Part shown: piece by piece, positions 13,483 through 22,088 of the stretch
Numbering within the stretch: position 1 is the first letter of the stretch
Layout of the letters: every line of letters starts with the position of its first letter
Source: a virus
IMG/VR virus record: IMGVR_UViG_3300025598_000148
Location: 1 to 26,954 of that record
DNA length: 26,954 bases
Strand: one strand, 5' to 3'
Translations under genes and position numbers: made by a program
Notes under the pieces: model-generated
Told to the model about the DNA's origin: nothing
What the model saw: only the letters and a program-made list of their open reading frames with translations
The model's database searches: none

Positions 13483-16400
13483 TTGCACCACCCGCTAATG
13501 GATCAACTTTATCAAACGAACCAAGATTGCCGCTTGGGTCTTTTAAATTTTTGTTCCAATACAAATCTTGTCCATTGTATCTATATCTCTGCCCATGAAC
13601 CAATTGATCAGCTGTCTCTGGAATTTTTTGACCCTCATAAGTAACATGGCGGGCAACCTCCTTTTGGAATGCCCGCATTTTGTTTTCATCAGCATGAGTT
13701 AAATCAAAACCAAGCGTTGAAGTGGCAATTTTTCCTTGGTCAGATTGACGCCATTGATTATATTCTTGAGTAAGTTGATCTTGATATTTCAATGCACCAA
13801 GAGCGCGAGTTAAAATGTAAGCATTGGCTTCAGGAGTATTGCCAACGCTGGCACCCGATTTTTGCAAGCCAGATAATTCAGAAACAAGAATACGTCCACC
13901 AAGGGCTTTTGCACTTTCAAATAATTGAGCGTAGGAATCTTTCATAAATTCTAAATATGCAGTTGGATCAATTTGAGCTGATTTTGGAACTTTAAACCCA
14001 AGGTCTTCCATTTTACGGACAAGTTCGTTTCTTTGTGTTGCAAATGCACCAGTTTGAAAATCATGCAAAATATCAAGCATTGAAGAAATACGATTTTCAA
14101 CATTAACACGAGCAGTATAATTTTTTGCTTCCGCCTGATCGTTGGTTATCATAGATTTATAACCTTCAGCAGTCGCCGCTTGGTTAGCTTTATTTTCAAT
14201 CCAACCCGGAACAGATTGGAATTGACCATTTAGATATAAACCACCTTGTTCCGTAAGCATTTTACGGTTTGCGTCTGCTTTAGCTTGTTTTTGAGCGGCA
14301 ATAGTACCATAACCCAACGCAGCATCATTTCGTGCATCAGCTTCCAAAACATCTGGGTCCATTTCGTCCGGTAGACCCCACTTAGATTTTGGTTTCTGTT
14401 GATCTGGCTGAGGTTGTGGCGCAGTGGTAGAAGATGGTTGAGGTTGTTCTTTGGTTGTTGCCGTCGTAGAAACAGCGGGCGCCGCAGGAGCAGGTTCAGC
14501 TTTTACTGTAGCTGGTGCGCCAGCAACGGCACTTTGATCCGGTGATACCGCGGGGACGGTAGCGGCTGGGGCAGGGGCTTGCCGCAACACCGCATTGGTT
14601 GGGGGAGAAACTAAACCGCCAGATATGGGTGCGGATGTGCTTGCAGCACCAACGCCACCGGAACGATTAAACATTCGCGTATTGATGGCGTCAATTTGTG
14701 ACTGTAAATCGGGAGGGACTTTCCCGCCCGGAACAGTTAAATAAGCTTGAGCGCGTTGCATTAAATTAGCAAGCAAGGTTTGATCTGCATTTTGCAACGC
14801 AATATTTGCCTCGATGCCTCTATAACCCAAACCTTTTTCTTCGACCTGTACTTTACGTTCTTCCAATGCCTTTTGGGCAAGTTGATTTTCATAGGCGCGT
14901 TGGTTTGCAAGCGCATTATAGTACGTGCCAAGGCCTGCCGTGGCGCCTTCGCCAACGCCAACACCAAAGAATGGCGACTTGCTGCTAAGCATGCCTAATC
15001 CGGCGGCTAGGAGGCCCATGCGGGCGTTATCTGACAAAGGTTGGCCTGACACACGTTCAAACAGAGATTGCGGTTGTTGGTTTGCTTGCGCGTCTTGAAC
15101 TGCGCCGTCGCTTGCATATCCATGACGGCCAACTACGCCCCCAGAAGCAAAACGTCCCATCATGCCAGACATAGCATATTGATCAGGATAATTAGTTGAT
15201 GGAATTACATCCGCAGGGGCAACCGTCCCAAGGCCAAGATTGCTGCGAATTGCTGCAACATTTGATTTCATGTTGGCACGTTGCTCTGGCGTGGCATTAG
15301 CCAATTGTTTAGCCACATCCATCAAGCCACCGTCCTCTTGGGGTTTTGGTGCTTGTGGAATATTTGTTTTACCGCCGGGCTTGTCCGCAAGAAGACCTTG
15401 AGAAACGCGCATTACGTCAGCCAAAGTTAATGGCTTTGTTGAGCCGCCTGAAGGTTGATCTGAGTATGGGATTGCACCGTCAGTGGCGTAATGCGCACGG
15501 CCAAGACCATCCGCGCCAACTGCGCCGCCCATCCAATCGGGAATTCCACCATGCGCAAAGTGGCCCCGTTGAGCGGCGTGGTTAACTGCCTTTTCGTAGT
15601 CAACCATGCGCATGCCCTCTCCGTCCTTGTGGACTGCATCAGGGTGGTGTTTTTCAACTTCCTGCGCACTGAGGCCAAGCATGGTGTGGCCATCATTCTT
15701 ATAGTTAAACTTGTAAATCTTTTGCCCGTCATACGTCTCGCCAACAGGCTCCATGTTTTCCTTGAGACGCTCATCAGAACCCCAAGGAATAGAAGCCAAT
15801 GTGGTAAGACCGCCAAGAATCTGCGACCCAATATTTGGTCCCGGCGTAGACGTAAGTGCCGTTCCTCCAGATTGGCCACCGATGCCAAGCAACATATTTC
15901 CAAGGAATTGCGTTGTCTGAAATGGATAAGCTTGAGCAGCTTGGAACTGCTGCTGATTCGCAACGTCCTGTGCCTGCTGCACTGCCTGCTGTTGCGCACC
16001 CGCGCCAAGCTGTGCCTGCGCACCCTGCAAGCCCGCAGCCTGTGCGCCTGTACCCAATTGACCCAATGTGGAACCTGCTTGCAAAGCACGGGTCTGGTCT
16101 GCGTTAAACTGTCCTAATGCTTGGCCGTAACCGCCTTGCAAGACGTTAGCTAATGTCTGTCCGGTCGCAAGGTTTTGCTGACGAGCCAATTCCGCCTGTG
16201 CAATTCCCGCACGGTCGCCACCAAAGGCACCCTGACTAATTGCATTGCCCAACAATTGTTGCTGTTGTTGGGCATTGGTTTCGCCCAAGTTAGCCATTGT
16301 CTGGGATACAACGTCATTAATATATGGCGACATATACTGATTAAGCTGTTGCTGCCCAAATGGTGTGGCGGCTTGCTGCACGTAACCTGCGCCTGCGCCG

Positions 16401-16615
16401 TAATATGGCTGTGCTAATCCTGCGGAGGCATTGACATTTTGGATGCCTGCTTCCTGTGTGGGGGTAAGGCCCGCAACCATTTCACCTTGATACTGCTGGA
16501 AAGGTGTCGCCGCCACAGACTTTGCCTGATTGGCTAAAAAGTCATAGTTAGCCTGAACCTGCGGTGGAGGCGAGTAGGTAGAAGTGGATGTTGATGTACC
16601 CTTAGAACCACACAC
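13475..16615 (-). CDS. Large virion protein with internal S74 self-cleaving chaperone domain
   Basis: GTG start at 16615, 7 bases after AAGGAG. The 1046-residue product has four parts. Residues 1-270 are a Gln/Ala/Gly-rich helical region with repeats such as LGTGAQAAGLQGAQAQLGAG. About 280-346 form a peptidase S74 domain: SDERLKENMEPVGE with the expected Ser280/Lys285 pair, then MLGLSAQEVEKHHPDAV. A long disordered region (about 620-740) is rich in Pro, Ala, Thr and Gln. The C-terminal part is helical, ending in HGQRYRYNGQDLYWN. S74 domains usually form the C-terminus of tail spikes and are released after trimer folding; here 700 residues follow. Neighbours suggest an ejection or tail role. 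Confidence 0.7.
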   Translation of the reverse strand: MCGSKGTSTSTSTYSPPPQVQANYDFLANQAKSVAATPFQQYQGEMVAGLTPTQEAGIQNVNASAGLAQPYYGAGAGYVQQAATPFGQQQLNQYMSPYINDVVSQTMANLGETNAQQQQQLLGNAISQGAFGGDRAGIAQAELARQQNLATGQTLANVLQGGYGQALGQFNADQTRALQAGSTLGQLGTGAQAAGLQGAQAQLGAGAQQQAVQQAQDVANQQQFQAAQAYPFQTTQFLGNMLLGIGGQSGGTALTSTPGPNIGSQILGGLTTLASIPWGSDERLKENMEPVGETYDGQKIYKFNYKNDGHTMLGLSAQEVEKHHPDAVHKDGEGMRMVDYEKAVNHAAQRGHFAHGGIPDWMGGAVGADGLGRAHYATDGAIPYSDQPSGGSTKPLTLADVMRVSQGLLADKPGGKTNIPQAPKPQEDGGLMDVAKQLANATPEQRANMKSNVAAIRSNLGLGTVAPADVIPSTNYPDQYAMSGMMGRFASGGVVGRHGYASDGAVQDAQANQQPQSLFERVSGQPLSDNARMGLLAAGLGMLSSKSPFFGVGVGEGATAGLGTYYNALANQRAYENQLAQKALEERKVQVEEKGLGYRGIEANIALQNADQTLLANLMQRAQAYLTVPGGKVPPDLQSQIDAINTRMFNRSGGVGAASTSAPISGGLVSPPTNAVLRQAPAPAATVPAVSPDQSAVAGAPATVKAEPAPAAPAVSTTATTKEQPQPSSTTAPQPQPDQQKPKSKWGLPDEMDPDVLEADARNDAALGYGTIAAQKQAKADANRKMLTEQGGLYLNGQFQSVPGWIENKANQAATAEGYKSMITNDQAEAKNYTARVNVENRISSMLDILHDFQTGAFATQRNELVRKMEDLGFKVPKSAQIDPTAYLEFMKDSYAQLFESAKALGGRILVSELSGLQKSGASVGNTPEANAYILTRALGALKYQDQLTQEYNQWRQSDQGKIATSTLGFDLTHADENKMRAFQKEVARHVTYEGQKIPETADQLVHGQRYRYNGQDLYWNKNLKDPSGNLGSFDKVDPLAGGANG

Positions 16616-16626
16616 TGGTCGTCTCC

Positions 16627-17196
16627 TTAAGCAGTCAATTCAGCCTCTTCAGGCTGTCCGGTCTTTGCCCCGTAAATGAAGAAAGCACCAGCGGGCATGC
16701 CAAAGTGTTTTTCATACAACTCTACTTTAGCATTTGTTCTTTGATTTGACAAAACCCCAATCATTAGAGGCAAGTCCAAACCATCAGCCGCCTTCTTGGC
16801 AAATTCTATCATTTTATGGACGCGGGAAATAGTTGCATTTCTGTATTCTGGCCGCACAAATACAGACATTTCTTCAAGGAAAGGCGTGTCTGAATACCAG
16901 TTTGTGGCTACGCGAAGCAGAATCATTGCCTCTAATTCGTCTTTTTTACCTACAACCCCAATAATACCAAGGTGTTTGTAAAGAAGCGGACGTATCATGT
17001 TGCGCACTTTGTCTTCGTTGAGATTGAACATGCCAATCTCTTTGTGAATCAATCGCGCTAAAACCATAATGCCTTCCTCGTCGTCTGGCTGTGCCGTCCT
17101 GACAAGTGGCTCTGTTGTGACGCGCTCGTACTTTGGCATGCGCTTGCGGGCGCTTTTGGAAAGACGGATGCGTTGTTTTTTAAATCCTGAGTCCAT
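16627..17196 (-). CDS. GNAT-type acetyltransferase of the virion module
   Basis: The 189-residue product starts with a basic tail (FKKQRIRLSKSARKRMPKYE) and then reads as a GNAT fold: DDEEGIMVLARLIHKEIG (first helix), a strand with GIIGVVGKKDELEAMILLR, LEEMSVFVRPEYRNATISRV (acetyl-CoA binding strand and loop, an imperfect version of the R/Q-x-x-G-x-G/A motif), and VELYEKHFGMPAGAFFIYG. It would move an acetyl group from acetyl-CoA to an amine, target unknown. Acetyltransferases occur among structural genes in several environmental podoviruses. It lies 11 bases upstream of the S74 protein gene and 1 base after the 176-aa gene. Confidence 0.68.
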   Translation of the reverse strand: MDSGFKKQRIRLSKSARKRMPKYERVTTEPLVRTAQPDDEEGIMVLARLIHKEIGMFNLNEDKVRNMIRPLLYKHLGIIGVVGKKDELEAMILLRVATNWYSDTPFLEEMSVFVRPEYRNATISRVHKMIEFAKKAADGLDLPLMIGVLSNQRTNAKVELYEKHFGMPAGAFFIYGAKTGQPEEAELTA

Positions 17197-17197
17197 G

Positions 17198-17728
17198 TTA
17201 ATCCTTTTTGGGGCCGGGAAGTTTTTGGAGGGTCTTGATATGCTTCTTGCGTAATTTCATAACATATTGGTCAAGGATGCGGTGGCCCTTGGCAAGGTCG
17301 CCATCGCCAAGACCCGCTACCGCTGACGGGCGAACAACGTACTCTCCGCCAGCAGCAACAATAGGCACAGGCTCGCCAACATTTGTAAAATGGGGGTCAT
17401 GGTATTTCTCTACCCACGCATCAATCGCTTTGAAGCCAGCGAGAGTGTTTCCTTCGCCGATATAAGCCACTTCTTCAGCAGGAATGACATAGGCTCCGGC
17501 GGGTACATGCATAGGAAGATGATCTGTGCGACCAGCCACGGGGCTATGGATAGGACCAATATGGATAATATTATTCCTATTTCCATGCGAATTTCCTCCA
17601 TGTGCTTTTCCTGAACGGGCAATATTCAATGCAGCCGCCACAGCTTGGTCATGCGGATGACCCGCACGGGACATTTCGCTTATGTTCTTGCTGATAGTAG
17701 CTTGAGATGAACCGTGCTTGAGTGGCAT
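17198..17728 (-). CDS. Small virion-module protein with N-terminal 'GHP..QAVAAAL' motif (176 aa)
   Basis: ATG 17728 overlaps the previous stop as TGATG; a GTG at 17731 is also possible. Residues 1-40 read [20 protein letters not shown] then [17 protein letters not shown]. This is a motif I know from short unnamed phage proteins where 'MPLK.G.S...IS.NI.E....GHP..QAVA.AL' is the whole protein (often given a DUF name). Here a further 130 residues follow, with His/Gly-rich and strand segments ([30 protein letters not shown]) and a Lys-rich end. The longer part looks like a structural add-on. No enzyme motif seen. Confidence 0.65.
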   Translation of the reverse strand: MPLKHGSSQATISKNISEMSRAGHPHDQAVAAALNIARSGKAHGGNSHGNRNNIIHIGPIHSPVAGRTDHLPMHVPAGAYVIPAEEVAYIGEGNTLAGFKAIDAWVEKYHDPHFTNVGEPVPIVAAGGEYVVRPSAVAGLGDGDLAKGHRILDQYVMKLRKKHIKTLQKLPGPKKD

Positions 17729-18066
17729 CACGAATATCCTACTGCAATAATGGAACCTGTGCCGGGCGAAAAATACAGCCCCGTCGCAAATGGAACTTGG
17801 ATTTGATAAACGCCAAGCGTGTTAGGAACGGCATAAATGCGGCTACCTGATGCGGCAGATGTCGCGTCATAAAGGTAACCCTGCGTGGAACCTGCCACAA
17901 TAACGCTTACCGTAGCCAACCAGCCTGACGACGATTTAATCACTGAAGCAGTGGAAACTTCCTTGCTGTTATAAAAACCAGCATGGGTATTTATGGCGGT
18001 AACATAAGAGTTAATGCCAATAACGCCGTTTTTCTGCGTGGAAAGGATGTCGTCTAAAGATGCGAT
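17728..18066 (-). CDS. Small virion-module protein apparently starting at ATC (112 aa)
   Basis: The frame is open from a stop at 18078-18076 to TGA at 17730-17728. In the 41 codons before a GTG at 17943 there is no ATG, GTG or TTG. AGGAGG at 18077-18072 stands 5 bases before an ATC at 18066-18064, and translation from there gives (M)[18 protein letters not shown]... and a beta-rich rest ending [11 protein letters not shown]. That 'LDDIL.TQKNGV' opening is one I recall from short phage structural proteins. Starting at GTG 17943 would remove it and has no good ribosome-binding site. The gene lies between the 747-aa tail protein and the 176-aa gene, overlapping the latter by 1 nt. Confidence 0.7.
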   Translation of the reverse strand: MASLDDILSTQKNGVIGINSYVTAINTHAGFYNSKEVSTASVIKSSSGWLATVSVIVAGSTQGYLYDATSAASGSRIYAVPNTLGVYQIQVPFATGLYFSPGTGSIIAVGYS

Positions 18067-18071
18067 GGTAG

Positions 18072-18077
18072 CCTCCT
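18072..18077 (-). promoter_or_regulatory. Strong ribosome-binding site that fixes an ATC start
   Basis: AGGAGG, a perfect Shine-Dalgarno core, directly after the TAA of the upstream gene and 5 bases before ATC. No usual start codon lies within range, so this site decides the unusual start. Confidence 0.75.
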
Positions 18078-18078
18078 A

Positions 18079-20322
18079 TTAAAATTTGCCGTCTACCTGA
18101 AAACGATACTTAACCCCGCCCAAACGCCAGAATGTACCAACGTCTTGCGATGATAGTGAAAATGCCATGAAACGCGCCCTAATCCGGCACGAAATGTATT
18201 CCGTGGATTGCGTCATGGGGAATGTTACTGAACTGACCGTGTTAGACGGTGAGCCAGAATAGTAACTGGTTGACGGCGAGGTGGCTGTGTCAGTGGCGTA
18301 GTTGGTATAGTAGATGGTTAAGTAAACAGTAGCATTTTGGTTGCCGCTGTACGTACCCCACTTCATGTCCGGCCAAATTTGATCCACAAAAACCAAGTTT
18401 TCGCCTTCAGCCAATTGGAAATAACCTGTCTGGAATGACGACAACATGGCCGTGGTTGTTGTTCCACTGGCGGCATCATTGCCCTTTTCATGCTGATAAA
18501 TATATGTGTCGCTACCCGCGCCAATTGGTGGGCCAAGGACGGATTGGTCAATCCACGCAGTTCTGCCTAGTGTGCCAAAATCCCACTGTTGAGTTTGCAC
18601 GTTATACTTAACGTAGCTATCGTTTTCAGTGGACGAGGAAGATGGATAATACCACGTAATCTCGTTAAATTGGCTGTTAACGCCACAAGCTACTTTGCTC
18701 AAATAATTTTGGTTAATGTTTTGAAAAATCACGTCAAAGATTGGGCATGGTATTGGCTGTGGGCCTGAACCCATGCTCATGAAAAACTGCCTTTGGGACA
18801 TCCAGTACACAGCGCCATTTAGCTGACCAACGCAATGTCGTGATACCGCTCCGCAATTAGAACCAATCTTATTGAAGCTGTAAACAAACGGCGTTCCAAC
18901 ATATTGCATGGCCCAAAGGTCTAAGTCAGTCCAAAGCAATCCCTGTTGCGGCCCTTGAATACCCGCCACAATCTTAGAACCTGTAGGGATGCGATATGAA
19001 CCAGCTTGGTTGGTTGACGAAGCTATCCAATTGGTAAAATCGCCAACGTCACACCACCTGACAAGCATAGGGTCTGCCTGTAGGTTAAACGAAGAACCGT
19101 AAGCTACAATCTGTCGTTGAGGCATGGCGACAAAAATGCCAGAATTAACGAGCGGGCCACTGCCACCCACAATCTGAGCATTTTGCAACTGCCCGTTAGG
19201 ATCGTAGTAATAGATTGCGCCACCTGCAGGACATGCAACTAGATACGAACCAAAGTTATCTAAGGTCCAATCTGTCGCAGTGATTGCTGTGCCGGGAACA
19301 GACGGTTGAGTTGACCCAACACCAAACCCGCCCGTACCAAATCCGCCAACGCCAAACCCAGTACCCGTGGGTTGGGGGCCGATGGCAATGTAAAAATTGG
19401 ATTGCACATTGCCGCTATTTATTGCAGTTGGTCCAGCGGAAGATGTTGCCGTATTTGCGGCTGCAAAAGTAAATGAACTTGCGCTTGGAACTGTTAAAAT
19501 GGTGTACAAACCAAAAAGTGCAATACCCCCAACGGTTGTAGATACACCAACATAAAACGTAGAACCTACGGAATACCCGTGGTTATCAAGGTAACATGTA
19601 ACCGTAGACTGCCCATTTGTGGTTTGAAAGGCAGGGACGCCAACTAATTTAGCCGTACCCGTGCCAGAGCCAACACCTGTAGCATTGAATATCACACCAA
19701 CCGTATTGGCTGACGCGCCAATTAAGGTGTAGTCAGTTGTGCCAACAGTTACAATTTGATAGGTATCCCCTACCACAAATGACCCAGCCGTTGTGTTGGT
19801 TGACGTGTTGGCTGTTGAGGTTGCAGTACTTGCCGCCGTAATAGAATACGTTGTCCCAGAGGCGGTCAATAATTGATACGGCCCCGATAAAACAATCCCG
19901 CCAACAGATACGGGCGTTATATAATCAACGTAATCCAGAACGGATGCAGTAATGTTGGAATCCGTTACGTTAACAACTTTTGAACCAGATGTGGTTGAGA
20001 ATACTGGAGCCGTGTTGGTTATGCTTGTTTGTGGTGTAATGTTAACAAGGTTATTGCCAGTCAAAACATTAAGAGACGATTCAGCACCAATCCCAAGATG
20101 GTTGATGGCATTAAGATCAGCCCAACCCTTAAGTGCGCGAATCGCGGAACCAATAGCTGAATTATAATACGCCACCCAGCCGCCAAGCTTTTGGGCCAAT
20201 CCAAATCCGTTCCGCTCTGGCAAAAAGCGAATCAATTGCGAAGAAGAATACGCTGCTTCATTTAAGGTTGGGGTGACGTTCGTATCGACACCGGGTTTGA
20301 GTTTGATCGTACCAAAGGGCAT
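18079..20322 (-). CDS. Large tail/stabilisation protein (P22 gp10-like role inferred)
   Basis: The 747-residue product is almost all strand and Thr/Ser/Gly-rich. It opens MPFGTIKLKPGVDTNVTPTL and RFLPERNGFGLAQKLGGW, has a repetitive middle (about 120-330) of Ig-like or beta-repeat character, and a core with LLWTDLDLWAMQYVGTPFVY, GAVYWMSQRQFFMSMG and NEITWYYPS. These segments match in kind the large packaged-DNA stabilisation or tail-hub proteins of podoviruses, which carry beta-propeller-like folds. Order supports it: the adaptor-like gene is just upstream. AGGGG before ATG 20322 is the ribosome-binding site. The repeated middle looks like an insertion compared with the ~470-residue P22 protein. 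Confidence 0.6.
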   Translation of the reverse strand: MPFGTIKLKPGVDTNVTPTLNEAAYSSSQLIRFLPERNGFGLAQKLGGWVAYYNSAIGSAIRALKGWADLNAINHLGIGAESSLNVLTGNNLVNITPQTSITNTAPVFSTTSGSKVVNVTDSNITASVLDYVDYITPVSVGGIVLSGPYQLLTASGTTYSITAASTATSTANTSTNTTAGSFVVGDTYQIVTVGTTDYTLIGASANTVGVIFNATGVGSGTGTAKLVGVPAFQTTNGQSTVTCYLDNHGYSVGSTFYVGVSTTVGGIALFGLYTILTVPSASSFTFAAANTATSSAGPTAINSGNVQSNFYIAIGPQPTGTGFGVGGFGTGGFGVGSTQPSVPGTAITATDWTLDNFGSYLVACPAGGAIYYYDPNGQLQNAQIVGGSGPLVNSGIFVAMPQRQIVAYGSSFNLQADPMLVRWCDVGDFTNWIASSTNQAGSYRIPTGSKIVAGIQGPQQGLLWTDLDLWAMQYVGTPFVYSFNKIGSNCGAVSRHCVGQLNGAVYWMSQRQFFMSMGSGPQPIPCPIFDVIFQNINQNYLSKVACGVNSQFNEITWYYPSSSSTENDSYVKYNVQTQQWDFGTLGRTAWIDQSVLGPPIGAGSDTYIYQHEKGNDAASGTTTTAMLSSFQTGYFQLAEGENLVFVDQIWPDMKWGTYSGNQNATVYLTIYYTNYATDTATSPSTSYYSGSPSNTVSSVTFPMTQSTEYISCRIRARFMAFSLSSQDVGTFWRLGGVKYRFQVDGKF

Positions 20323-20324
20323 GA

Positions 20325-21038
20325 TTAACCCCTAGTTGGCGAAGCGGCGGGGGCAGGTGAGTAAGACGACCAAGCAGCAGCCTCATATTTTTTGCGATTC
20401 TCCTCAACCAACGCACTGGCTTTCAAAGCCTGATATTGGCTTTCGTAGGTCTGGGCCATTTGTGGGTCGTCGTTAATGCGCCCAAAGTTACGTTGGAAAG
20501 CGGAGATGTAAATCATACTTGCCATGATAAACATATCTGGCAGGTACGTTGAAATGTAAGTTGTCGTGTTTGTGGCAGAAAGCGGCGCAGAACGGACAGT
20601 GCCAGTTATAATAGTACCGTAGTTACTGTCAGGCGTTGGCCCCACAATCATATATTGGCTAGTATTACCTGTAGTAGCAGTATCGCCCCCATAAACAGCA
20701 AAATACTGAGGTACGCCTGTCGTAGAACCTGATCCGTAAACATTCTGTATAAATTCTTTAGTAACTGGCAATAGCGGTGAAGAAACACCGGAATTAACTA
20801 CTTCAAACGTCTGCGGTACAATAAACTGCGACGTAGGTAAAGTTAACGTATTGTTATTTTGGGTAAATGAATAAGCTGTCGTGCTAATTTGAGTAGAAAG
20901 AAAGTCTAAATCACGCTGCATACGCAATTCTGCGTAGCTGATCATTTGGGGCAAAATGATCGTGAAATTGGTATCATTGGACGGAATGACGGCCATTGTG
21001 CTAATTTGCTGCACGTAACTTGAGTATGTTAAGGCCAT
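20325..21038 (-). CDS. Head-tail adaptor-like protein (P22 gp4-like role inferred)
   Basis: The 237-residue product opens MALTYSSYVQQISTMAVIPS, then IILPQMISYAELRMQRDLDF, a helical start typical of phage head-tail connector proteins in this size range. A strand-rich middle (TLPTSQFIVPQTFEVVNSG, YMIVGPTP) follows, then a long helical C-terminus (YESQYQALKASALVEENRKK) and a Pro/Ala tail. Connectors of this type bind below the portal and seal the head. The gene directly precedes the 747-aa tail protein with a 2-base gap, the same order as gp4 and gp10 in P22. The call rests on that order and layout; no diagnostic residue is visible. Confidence 0.55.
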   Translation of the reverse strand: MALTYSSYVQQISTMAVIPSNDTNFTIILPQMISYAELRMQRDLDFLSTQISTTAYSFTQNNNTLTLPTSQFIVPQTFEVVNSGVSSPLLPVTKEFIQNVYGSGSTTGVPQYFAVYGGDTATTGNTSQYMIVGPTPDSNYGTIITGTVRSAPLSATNTTTYISTYLPDMFIMASMIYISAFQRNFGRINDDPQMAQTYESQYQALKASALVEENRKKYEAAAWSSYSPAPAASPTRG

Positions 21039-21047
21039 AACTTAATC

Positions 21048-21560
21048 CTACGATGCCATGTCAAAGGCAGCCTTTTCCACCGCCGCAACTCTATTTGACC
21101 AACCTTTGCCAAACGTACCATACGTGGGCAAACTTTGCAAAAAGGCTAGTCTTGCTTCACAGACTCCCGTAGCAACTTCACGAGCGTTAGCCGCTTCACA
21201 AGCACTAATTGTGGCTTGGCCGATTTGTCCGTCCGCACCAACACCAAGTACCTGCTGAAGGGTTTTCGCCGCACGGCCTACCCCACTATTAACAGCCATA
21301 TCAAAAGTGGCATAGTCAATGCCAAGAGGAAGTGAGTCGCCACTGATCTTATCCCAATAATTAGCCTTATACAAAGAAGCCACGTCCTGCGGCCCTAAAG
21401 CCCTCATTTCAGCTTCAGTAACATCTCGCTTCACCCAAGATTCCCAAACTTTTTGCGTTACGCCAAGATTTGTACGACCGCCGGGGTCTTTGGGATTATC
21501 CGTATACCCACCTTCAGATTTAAGAACGAGGGCTAAACATTGTTCAAAATTACCGTTCAC
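21048..21560 (-). CDS. GH108-family endolysin (N-acetylmuramidase)
   Basis: GTG start at 21560 in a 4-nt GTGA overlap with the holin stop. The 170-residue product has LVLKSEGGYTDNPKDPGGRT at residues 11-30: the EGGY glutamate (E16) is the catalytic acid of this family, and DPGG.TN.G(V/I)T is its signature. IDYATFDMAVNSGVGRAAKT then follows, and a C-terminal peptidoglycan-binding part has VGADGQIGQATISACEA. It cuts the MurNAc-GlcNAc bond of the cell wall. No signal peptide is seen, so release depends on the holin encoded just upstream. Confidence 0.92.
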   Translation of the reverse strand: MNGNFEQCLALVLKSEGGYTDNPKDPGGRTNLGVTQKVWESWVKRDVTEAEMRALGPQDVASLYKANYWDKISGDSLPLGIDYATFDMAVNSGVGRAAKTLQQVLGVGADGQIGQATISACEAANAREVATGVCEARLAFLQSLPTYGTFGKGWSNRVAAVEKAAFDMAS

Positions 21561-22087
21561 TGTTTGTTCCCCAAAGAAGCCGTAAGCGCATCAGTCTTTT
21601 GTTTCGAACCAGCAGAAGAGCCAAAATAAAATCCCATAACGCCAGTCCAAGCAGTTCCAAGCGTCCCAATAAGCATAAGAAGTGCTTCACCACCCGTAGC
21701 TGGAAGGCCAAAATGTAAAATGTAGGCAATGATGCCAAAGAACCCGATTGTCACACCAACAGCCAAAACACGAGGAATCCAATCCCGCGTTGCAATCTGC
21801 ATTTGACGGGCTGAATCACGGTCCTGTTCAGAAATCCGCTCCAGATCAATGTCCAAAGATTTCATTTGAACCTTAAAATCTGCGTCAATCTTTTTGAGAG
21901 CGGCTAATTGGTCGCCATTTGGATTAGCCAAAGCCGACATAATGTCGTCCTCTGTTCCATCTTGATGCCCAAATAAAGCACTGGAAATGGCTTTAACTGC
22001 CATACCCCCTACAGGACCAAGCAATGCCGTCGCTAATGTTGGCGCAACGGATGAAATTAAAGGACCAAAATTTTTCATTAAATCCAT
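21557..22087 (-). CDS. Holin, 3-TM gene-transfer-agent type
   Basis: The 176-residue product has one amphipathic/hydrophobic N-terminal segment (ISSVAPTLATALLGPVGGMA), a charged helical middle (KIDADFKVQMKSLDIDLERI), and two clear membrane segments: RVLAVGVTIGFFGIIAYILH and ALLMLIGTLGTAWTGVMGFY, then a GSSAGSKQKT end. This layout, with 'SAG SK.KT' after the last TM, is that of the 3TM holin of gene transfer agents and alphaproteobacterial phages. It makes the membrane lesion through which the endolysin escapes; the endolysin gene follows with a 4-nt overlap. Confidence 0.85.
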   Translation of the reverse strand: MDLMKNFGPLISSVAPTLATALLGPVGGMAVKAISSALFGHQDGTEDDIMSALANPNGDQLAALKKIDADFKVQMKSLDIDLERISEQDRDSARQMQIATRDWIPRVLAVGVTIGFFGIIAYILHFGLPATGGEALLMLIGTLGTAWTGVMGFYFGSSAGSKQKTDALTASLGNKQ

Positions 22088-22088
22088 A

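Noticed and set aside
15427-16117. Long frames on both strands within the 1046-aa gene
   Set aside because: They are shadows of Gln/Ala-rich repeats in the main frame; composition (Leu/Arg/Cys/Ser) is not protein-like and no start signals are seen.
16576-16615. Lipoprotein signal at MCGS of the S74 protein
   Set aside because: A cysteine at position 2 has no hydrophobic segment before it, so it cannot be a lipobox.
17728-17943. Short version of the 112-aa gene starting at GTG 17943
   Set aside because: No ribosome-binding site at proper distance, while a perfect one points to ATC 18066; the short version loses the conserved-looking N-terminus.
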